This document shows, one piece after another, positions 6,328 to 10,493 of a DNA stretch of 10,493 nucleotides; the stretch's first letter is position 1, and each line of letters starts with the position of its first letter. The DNA lies in assembly GCA_020056155.1 (NCBI GenBank), contig JAGVII010000317.1, forward strand, positions 1 to 10,493, in the 5' to 3' direction. The notes beneath the pieces were generated by a model that saw only the letters and a program-made list of their open reading frames with translations, was not told where the DNA came from and made no database searches. The translations under genes were made by a program, and so were the position numbers. Source of the stretch: Afipia sp. Lineage in GTDB: Bacteria > Pseudomonadota > Alphaproteobacteria > Rhizobiales > Xanthobacteraceae.

Positions 6328-7893
6328 ATGCCTACGAAAGACGGAAATACCGAAGTCGATGCTTCTGATACAGGCCAAGACCTATCCTCGGTCGATAGGC
6401 GAAAGCTCTTGAAGGGTGTCGCAGCCTTGGCAGTGATAGGGGCAGGGATCGCGGATAACGGATCGGCTTATGCAAGCACCGCTGCTCACGATATGGGCGT
6501 GCTTGATGCGGTTTCGGCAATCAAAAGCGGCGCGATCACCTCGGAAGCTTACGCGACCAAACTGCTTCAGCGGGCTCGTGACAATGCGGATCTGAACGCG
6601 TTCATTACCATCGACGATGCAGCGGTCTTACAGACCGCAAAGGCTGCGGATAAAGATAGAGCTGCGGGCAAGACCTCGCCGCTGCTCGGCGTCCCGCTGG
6701 CTGTGAAGGACAGCTACATGACGCAGGATCTCCCTACGACTTTCGGTACCGGCGTGTTGAATAAGTTCAGGCCCGGCCAGGATGCGCCGGTCGTCAAATC
6801 AATCAGAGACGCCGGAGGTGTGGTTTTTGGCAAGAACAACCTCGTGGAGATGTCTTACGGCCTGACGGGTGCCAATATTCATCACGGACAACCTAAGAAT
6901 CCCTACAACAAGGCTCACGTGACGGGTGGCTCGTCCAGCGGCGCAGGAGCTTCCGTGGCGGCACGGCTGGTGCCAGCGGCGCTGGGCGGAGATACCGTGG
7001 GTTCAATCCGCGTTCCTGCATCGCTCTGCGGAGTGGTGGGCTTCAAGCCGACGCAGGGGCGGTGGTCAGGCGATCGCGTTGCGCCGATTTCCGGCACGCT
7101 GGATACGACCGGCGTTCTGGCGCGGAGCGTTCGCGATTGCGCGTTCATCGACGCGATCGTGACCAAAGCTTCTATCCTCACACCCACGGCACAGGCCGGG
7201 CTTAAAGGTGTCAGACTAGGGTACGCGCCAAGGCAGCATCTGAACGTGATTGATGCCGACGTCGAGAAATTGTTCAGGGAAACTCTTTCAAAGTTGAAAG
7301 ACGCCGGCGCCGAGATTGTCGAAATTGACCTTGGCGCGGACTTTGCCACGATTGCAGAACGTGCCACATGGGGCATCTTTTTTCACGAAACGAAACCCGC
7401 GATCTCGGATTTTGTGAAAGCGAACAACGTTCCGGTCACATTCGAACAGATTTATGAGGATCTGACGCCAAATATCAAACGATCCTGGTCAATGTTCGTA
7501 TTGCCGGGCAGCCCGAAGTACTTCAGCGAAGAAGCATATCAAGGGATGATGACGCGGGACCGGCCGGAGCTCAAGCGTCGTTACGGCGAAGCGTTTGCGA
7601 AGGTGGATGCGCTCATATTCCCCACCACACCGTGTACCGCGCCACGCATTGATAAACAGTGGGAGTTCTCGGTCGCCGGCAAGGATATGTCTTATCTCGT
7701 TCTCGCAAAAAATACGTTCGCGACGAACTGCGCAGATTTGCCCGGTATAAGCATTCCCATGGGATTAACCGCGAACAAGATGCCGGTCGGCCTGGAGATC
7801 GACGCGAGTTCCGGCAGCGACGCGAATTTGCTTGAAATCGCGCGGCGGGTTGAGGCCATCATCGGCTCTATTCCTGCCCCGCGTGTCAGTTAA
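6328..7893 (+). CDS. Tat-exported amidase-signature family enzyme
   Basis: A 521-residue amidase with a twin-arginine signal: DRRKLLKG at 23-30, a hydrophobic stretch VAALAVIGAGIA, and a likely cut after AYA near 49. It should therefore act in the periplasm after export in folded form. The Ser-cisSer-Lys triad is visible as VPLAVKDS (Lys127), GGSSSGAGA (Ser202) and VGSIRVPAS (Ser226), with the spacings 75 and 24 that the family shows. The family's usual GTDTGGSIR reads GGDTVGSIR here, a small deviation beside the nucleophile. Family members hydrolyse amides, nitrile-derived amides, peptides or some esters; the substrate cannot be told, and an extracytoplasmic location makes an outside-derived amide likely. 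GAGGAGG before the ATG at 6328 fixes the start; an earlier ATG at 6199 would mask the Tat signal. A repeat lies upstream and a strong hairpin downstream. Confidence 0.95.
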   Translation: MPTKDGNTEVDASDTGQDLSSVDRRKLLKGVAALAVIGAGIADNGSAYASTAAHDMGVLDAVSAIKSGAITSEAYATKLLQRARDNADLNAFITIDDAAVLQTAKAADKDRAAGKTSPLLGVPLAVKDSYMTQDLPTTFGTGVLNKFRPGQDAPVVKSIRDAGGVVFGKNNLVEMSYGLTGANIHHGQPKNPYNKAHVTGGSSSGAGASVAARLVPAALGGDTVGSIRVPASLCGVVGFKPTQGRWSGDRVAPISGTLDTTGVLARSVRDCAFIDAIVTKASILTPTAQAGLKGVRLGYAPRQHLNVIDADVEKLFRETLSKLKDAGAEIVEIDLGADFATIAERATWGIFFHETKPAISDFVKANNVPVTFEQIYEDLTPNIKRSWSMFVLPGSPKYFSEEAYQGMMTRDRPELKRRYGEAFAKVDALIFPTTPCTAPRIDKQWEFSVAGKDMSYLVLAKNTFATNCADLPGISIPMGLTANKMPVGLEIDASSGSDANLLEIARRVEAIIGSIPAPRVS

Positions 7894-7983
7894 ATGGTCT
7901 TCTTCTGTCCTCATACTGAACTGACGGCAGATAAGTTTGCCGTACCGAGATGCATCCGCAATTGAGAAGCTAAACGTGTGTAC

Positions 7984-8015
7984 GAAGAGCGTGGATTGAA
8001 TAATCCACGCTCTTC
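7984..8015. terminator. Perfect 14-bp hairpin between convergent genes
   Basis: GAAGAGCGTGGATT (7984-7997) and AATCCACGCTCTTC (8002-8015) form a perfect stem with a 4-base loop. It lies 90 bases after the amidase stop and 43 bases after the end of the minus-strand isomerase fragment, so it could stop transcription from both sides. There is no long T-run on either strand, only CTTCC-like tails, so efficiency is uncertain. Confidence 0.75.
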
Positions 8016-8058
8016 CGCTCGCGTTCCGGCAAACGAATGTCGCCGCCATTTAGGGAAG

Positions 8059-8496
8059 TCACGATTTGTGCCAGTTAGAGATGTCACCCGGTTGGGAGCA
8101 GGATAGCCGCCTTTCTGTGGGTTTGAGGTTGTAAATCGCCGGATCTATCCGATCTTGAACATGTGGTTTTTCTGGCCACGCGGATAGCAGGCGCTTGAGT
8201 CCGATAGCGACTTCAGCATTGGGAACGGCCGAAAGAATGTACCAGGCCTCGGTCTTGCCATTTGCAAGACCGATAGATTGCGCGAAAGCGTCCGCCGGAT
8301 GAACCTGAATGGACAACGGCTGCGTCGTAAACAGCAGCTTCAGAAGCAGGGCCGAATCCGGCGCATTCTTATCGGTTCGTTGAAACCATAGCTCCCCAAT
8401 AGGCACACCGTCACGGTCGATGTTGCTCCAGGGGCGAAGGTCTGCACTACCCCACGGCTTGCGGACGAGTTGCGCGGAGGCACGTTGGGCTGCCAT
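8059..8496 (-). pseudogene. Truncated class I mannose-6-phosphate isomerase
   Basis: The 145-residue frame begins like a type I mannose-6-phosphate isomerase, which interconverts mannose-6-P and fructose-6-P: KPWGSADLRPW (13-23), GELWF, LSIQVHPADAFAQ (61-73) and GKTEAWYI (80-87), continuing to AEVAIGLKR near 102. Three of the four zinc ligands are visible (Gln64, His66, Glu83). After residue 102 the likeness stops, and the GTIHA region with the fourth zinc ligand is absent. A different frame on the same strand at 8084-8110 reads AAILLPTG then stop, which resembles the lost VPAGTIH approach and suggests frameshift decay rather than a natural end. The start is still well formed, with AGGAGG before the ATG at 8496. 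It is unlikely to be an active isomerase; a short derived protein cannot be excluded. Confidence 0.78.
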
Positions 8497-8549
8497 GGAG
8501 CCTCCTGATGAAAGGATGGAAGTGGGTCACAGCGGGACGACAGACATCC

Positions 8550-8566
8550 TGCGCATGTCATGCGCA
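8550..8566. promoter_or_regulatory. 17-bp palindrome upstream of the isomerase fragment
   Basis: TGCGCATG-T-CATGCGCA is a perfect 8+1+8 inverted repeat centred about 60 bases upstream of the isomerase start, a usual place for a dimeric regulator. No regulator gene adjoins it, so the binder is unknown; it may be a relic of the once intact gene's control region. Confidence 0.45.
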
Positions 8567-8601
8567 CATCTGCTCAAAAATGATTGGCCGATCGATATGA
8601 A

Positions 8602-8635
8602 GTCAGCAGGTTAGCAGGCTGCTGACCAGATTTTT
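8602..8635 (+). terminator. Hairpin followed by T5
   Basis: A perfect 8-bp stem (GTCAGCAG 8602-8609, CTGCTGAC 8619-8626, 9-base loop) is followed by CAGA and five T. It resembles a weak plus-strand terminator, but no plus-strand gene ends here, so it may mark a lost gene, a short RNA, or chance. Confidence 0.3.
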
Positions 8636-8929
8636 GCCGATGCATTATAAGTCTGCACCTTGGCGACGTCGCCAGTTCCATAAAGATGGGCACGAATTGT
8701 TGAGATACAACGAGCCAGATGTCCAATAGTCCCGCGCAGGACGGCAGTATTGAGGAAATAAACTCATTAGCTATTCGTCGATTAATGGCGCATTGTCTTG
8801 GCCTGAAATTCAAGCCGTAGCTGAATCGCTTTTCTAAGCTTCGGTCGTCGCAACTGATTAGCGGCGGCCTGCTTCGGGATTGCTCATTGAGCAACCATCA
8901 CGCGGTCCCAGCATTTGGTTGAGAGACCT

Positions 8930-9121
8930 TTATTTCCTTTTCGCCCAAGCTGGCATCAAACCCGTCCATGTAGGAAGTCCGTTCCACTCAGCCGCGCGCA
9001 TCCGCCGTTCTTCATCGCCGACTCGAACGAACACGAATGCATCATCATCCCTACCAGTCTTCGATCCCACAAACATAGCGGGCAAACCGTAAGCGTCTCG
9101 AACAAGTGCCGGGTTTGTCAT
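8930..9121 (-). CDS. Small conserved-looking protein of unknown function
   Basis: A 63-residue acidic-then-basic protein that I do not recognise. It reads as a real product: a clear ribosome site (CAGGAG) about 6 bases before the ATG at 9121, balanced soluble composition, and charged segments such as GRDDDAFVFVRVGDEERRM followed by the Trp-rich stretch AAEWNGLPTWTGLMPAW. There is no signal peptide or membrane helix. It lies alone between the isomerase fragment and the response regulator on the same strand, separated from the latter by 266 bases that include an inverted repeat at 9209-9231. It may be a lineage-specific small protein; no function can be given. Confidence 0.55.
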   Translation of the reverse strand: MTNPALVRDAYGLPAMFVGSKTGRDDDAFVFVRVGDEERRMRAAEWNGLPTWTGLMPAWAKRK

Positions 9122-9208
9122 TCTATCTCCTGCGTCGCGCAGAACCTTGTTATGTTCGAAGAAGGCGCTGCTTCTAGATCGTGTTCGGCCCTATGAAATC
9201 TCATTGCT

Positions 9209-9231
9209 CAATTTCATCACTTACGAAATTG
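9209..9231. promoter_or_regulatory. Inverted repeat upstream of the small protein gene
   Basis: CAATTTC (9209-9215) and GAAATTG (9225-9231) are perfect inverted arms 9 bases apart, about 90 bases upstream of the small gene's start, in locally AT-rich DNA. This could be an operator; the evidence is only the symmetry and position. Confidence 0.3.
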
Positions 9232-9387
9232 CTTTCATTCGCTAGAAGCCACGAGCTATTGTCCCTTATAACCTTACGGAACCCGCATCTGCACAGCTTC
9301 AGTGATTGGCGCAGACCGACCAGGAAGGACTGGACGCAGCACACAGCGGTTTTATTCTTCGGTCTCCGAGATGATCGCTTCCGAACA

Positions 9388-9765
9388 TCACGCCGCGCTG
9401 GTAAGCTCACGAACTGCACTGATAATTTGCGCGGACAGATATGGCTTCGGGATAAACCGGGCGTCGGCCGGAAGATCACCGGCTTGTACGTCAAAATGCC
9501 CTGAAGTAGCGATGATCTTGATTGGCGGCCACCGGCTCCTGATGGCAGTCGCTAATTTCAAACCGTTCATTGAGCCCGGCATATCAATGTCGGTAAACAC
9601 GAGCTCAATGTCTGAATCACGTTCGAGCATCTGAATGGCTTCATCCGCGTTGATTGCCTCTCGAATGTCGAATCCGGCTGCGTGAAGCATCTCGACAACA
9701 TTCATGCGAATGAATGTATCATCTTCGACAACAAGTATGCGGATTAGCGTAGTGATTGAATGCAT
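9388..9765 (-). CDS. Single-domain response regulator (CheY-like receiver)
   Basis: A 125-residue stand-alone receiver domain with no output domain (the numbering here is from the ATG at 9765). It has the acidic pocket VVEDD (13-16), the phospho-acceptor in FTDIDMPG (Asp59), the switch residue in IATSGH (Thr87/Ser88) and the conserved lysine in PKPY (Lys107). Such proteins relay phosphate or act on a partner by direct contact. The frame can also open at a TTG one codon earlier; ATG at 9765 is chosen though no strong ribosome site is seen. It lies 68 bases downstream of the kinase-like gene on the same strand, so the two probably form a pair, a common arrangement in rhizobial genomes. The loop between TSG and KP contains the second copy of the 16-base repeat. 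Confidence 0.94.
   Translation of the reverse strand: MHSITTLIRILVVEDDTFIRMNVVEMLHAAGFDIREAINADEAIQMLERDSDIELVFTDIDMPGSMNGLKLATAIRSRWPPIKIIATSGHFDVQAGDLPADARFIPKPYLSAQIISAVRELTSAA
9484..9499 (+). repeat. 16-base direct repeat, copy 2
   Basis: TTGTACGTCAAAATGC, identical to 2778-2793. Here it lies inside the receiver gene on the opposite strand and encodes HFDVQ, just after the switch residue. Confidence 0.6.
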
Positions 9766-9833
9766 CAATACTCGCAGGATCTCGTGTTCGCCTCACGCCC
9801 CGTATTGGGCCTTAACCAGCGCATCGACGTTGT

Positions 9834-10403
9834 TCAGGGCGGGTCGAGCGGAAACTTGATTGTGAATAAAGTTCCTCTCGGCTCGTTCTGGGAGATTTTC
9901 AGATCTCCCATCAGCTGCCTGACCAATCCACTGATAACCCGAAAACCGAGACTCTTTCGCGGCTGGTTGATGTCGAAGCCTTCGGGTAGCCCTGCGCCTT
10001 CATCGGAAATCTCAACGAACAGATGTCCGTCGATCTCCCGGGCGTCTACCCTGATCACACCTGGTCCATCGACATAGGCATACTTAATGGCATTCGTGAC
10101 CAACTCGTTGACCAACAATCCCAAGGGAATGGCCTTATCGGCGGATATGATAATGGGATCAGAATAATATTGAAGCGTATGTTCCGGAGACGAACTCTGA
10201 AGATTTTTACAAAGATGGCCGACAAAGTCGGAGAGATCGACAAATCCAACCCTGCTGCCACGCCAAAGATGGTCATGAACATCCGCGATCGATGCGACGC
10301 GCATGGCGGCATTTTCTAACGCGTTCTTCACGTCCACGGACTCGGAGCTTCGTCCTTGAACGCGTAGCAAGCCCACCACCGAGGTAAGGCTGTTCGTACG
10401 CAT
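9834..10403 (-). CDS. HisKA_2/HWE-type histidine-kinase-like ATPase, N-terminus uncertain
   Basis: From the ATG at 10403 this is 189 residues: a short dimerisation-helix remnant followed by a complete HATPase_c domain. The first helices read SLTSVVGLLRVQ and ALENAAMRVASIADVHDHLW, the pattern that follows the H-box in HisKA_2-type kinases. The ATP-binding boxes are NELVTNAIKYAY (Asn99, Asn104), ISDEGAGLP (Asp134, Gly136) and SLGFRVISGLVRQL (151-164), then GTLFTIKFP. The position where the phospho-acceptor His is expected holds Arg/Gly (LGRMRTNSL), and no sensor domain precedes it. The frame is open only back to a stop at 10464, and an alternative CTG at 10451 would add SDHQRQIAPTGG. It may be a truncated kinase, a phosphatase-type or pseudokinase partner of the receiver gene downstream, or a true gene whose start I misplace. 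Confidence 0.78.
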   Translation of the reverse strand: MRTNSLTSVVGLLRVQGRSSESVDVKNALENAAMRVASIADVHDHLWRGSRVGFVDLSDFVGHLCKNLQSSSPEHTLQYYSDPIIISADKAIPLGLLVNELVTNAIKYAYVDGPGVIRVDAREIDGHLFVEISDEGAGLPEGFDINQPRKSLGFRVISGLVRQLMGDLKISQNEPRGTLFTIKFPLDPP

Positions 10404-10447
10404 CCGACCAAGACCCCCGGTAGGTGCGATCTGCCGCTGATGGTCGC

Positions 10448-10492
10448 TCAGGCGGCGGCAGCGCTATTCTGCGGCTGGTTCGCCTTCCAATT
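10448..10492 (-). CDS. Possible end of an upstream minus-strand gene (partial)
   Basis: A frame entering from the right edge reads NWKANQPQNSAAAA and ends in TGA at 10448-10450. Its stop overlaps the CTG at 10449-10451 as CTGA, which could couple it to the kinase-like gene. The same bases are also open on the plus strand from an ATG at 10440 (MVAQAAAALFCGWFAF, hydrophobic), so the coding strand cannot be decided from the window. Confidence 0.2.
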   Translation of the reverse strand, partial: NWKANQPQNSAAAA

Positions 10493-10493
10493 C

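Larger units (their letters stand above)
8497..8929. other. Gene-poor stretch with four short palindromes
   Basis: No convincing gene is seen here; the open frames have no family likeness or ribosome site. It carries TGCGCATG-T-CATGCGCA (8550-8566), a hairpin GTCAGCAG/CTGCTGAC (8602-8626) followed by T5, the self-complementary TGGCGACGTCGCCA (8661-8674) and TTGCTCA-T-TGAGCAA (8880-8894). Confidence 0.65.

Noticed and set aside
8574..8894. 106-residue open frame on the minus strand in the gene-poor stretch
   Set aside because: It has no ribosome site, no recognisable family and unusual composition, and it spans several palindromes.
1..10493. CRISPR array, toxin-antitoxin pair, insertion sequence or phage genes
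   Set aside because: No regularly spaced repeats, transposase motifs, terminal inverted repeats with a transposase, or phage proteins were seen.

Overview
The window looks like a chromosomal or accessory stretch of an alphaproteobacterium, most likely a Bradyrhizobium-like member of the Hyphomicrobiales. This is an inference from GC-rich codon choice, the family mix (HisKA_2/HWE-type kinase plus single-domain receiver, type I mannose-6-phosphate isomerase fragment, GAFYPNFASK-type TetR) and the style of the proteins; no rRNA, tRNA or marker gene confirms it. I saw no insertion sequence, CRISPR array or tRNA.

Layout from left to right. (1) The end of an AraC-family regulator (2-193), then an alpha/beta hydrolase of the cofactor-free chloroperoxidase/esterase type (454-1284) and an FAD/NAD(P)H oxidoreductase of the NDH-2 type (1404-2609), all on the plus strand. 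The run is closed by a textbook intrinsic terminator at 2737-2779. (2) Two minus-strand genes: an MscS-family channel (2913-3908) and, upstream of it, a metallo-beta-lactamase-fold hydrolase (4057-4977), with a perfect 12-bp hairpin between them. (3) A TetR repressor (5404-6051) divergent from the metallo-hydrolase. The 426-bp space between them holds a perfect 16-bp palindrome, the best operator candidate in the window. (4) A Tat-exported amidase-signature enzyme (6328-7893), preceded by an 18-bp imperfect tandem repeat and followed by a perfect 14-bp hairpin. (5) A decaying region on the minus strand: a truncated mannose-6-phosphate isomerase (8059-8496), a gene-poor stretch with four short palindromes, and a small 63-residue protein (8930-9121). 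(6) A minus-strand two-component pair: a histidine-kinase-like ATPase (9834-10403), apparently lacking its phospho-acceptor histidine, followed by a single-domain response regulator (9388-9765).

The left and middle parts read as a set of small-molecule hydrolases (ester/peroxy-acid, lactone-like, amide) each beside its own regulator, which suggests xenobiotic or signal-molecule turnover. No substrate can be read from sequence alone. Nothing here is a clear new defence or mobile system. The items most worth checking are the kinase-like protein without an H-box, the TetR/metallo-hydrolase palindrome, the tandem repeat before the amidase, the overlapping alternative RNA pairings before the terminator at 2737, and the palindrome-rich gene-poor stretch at 8497-8929.
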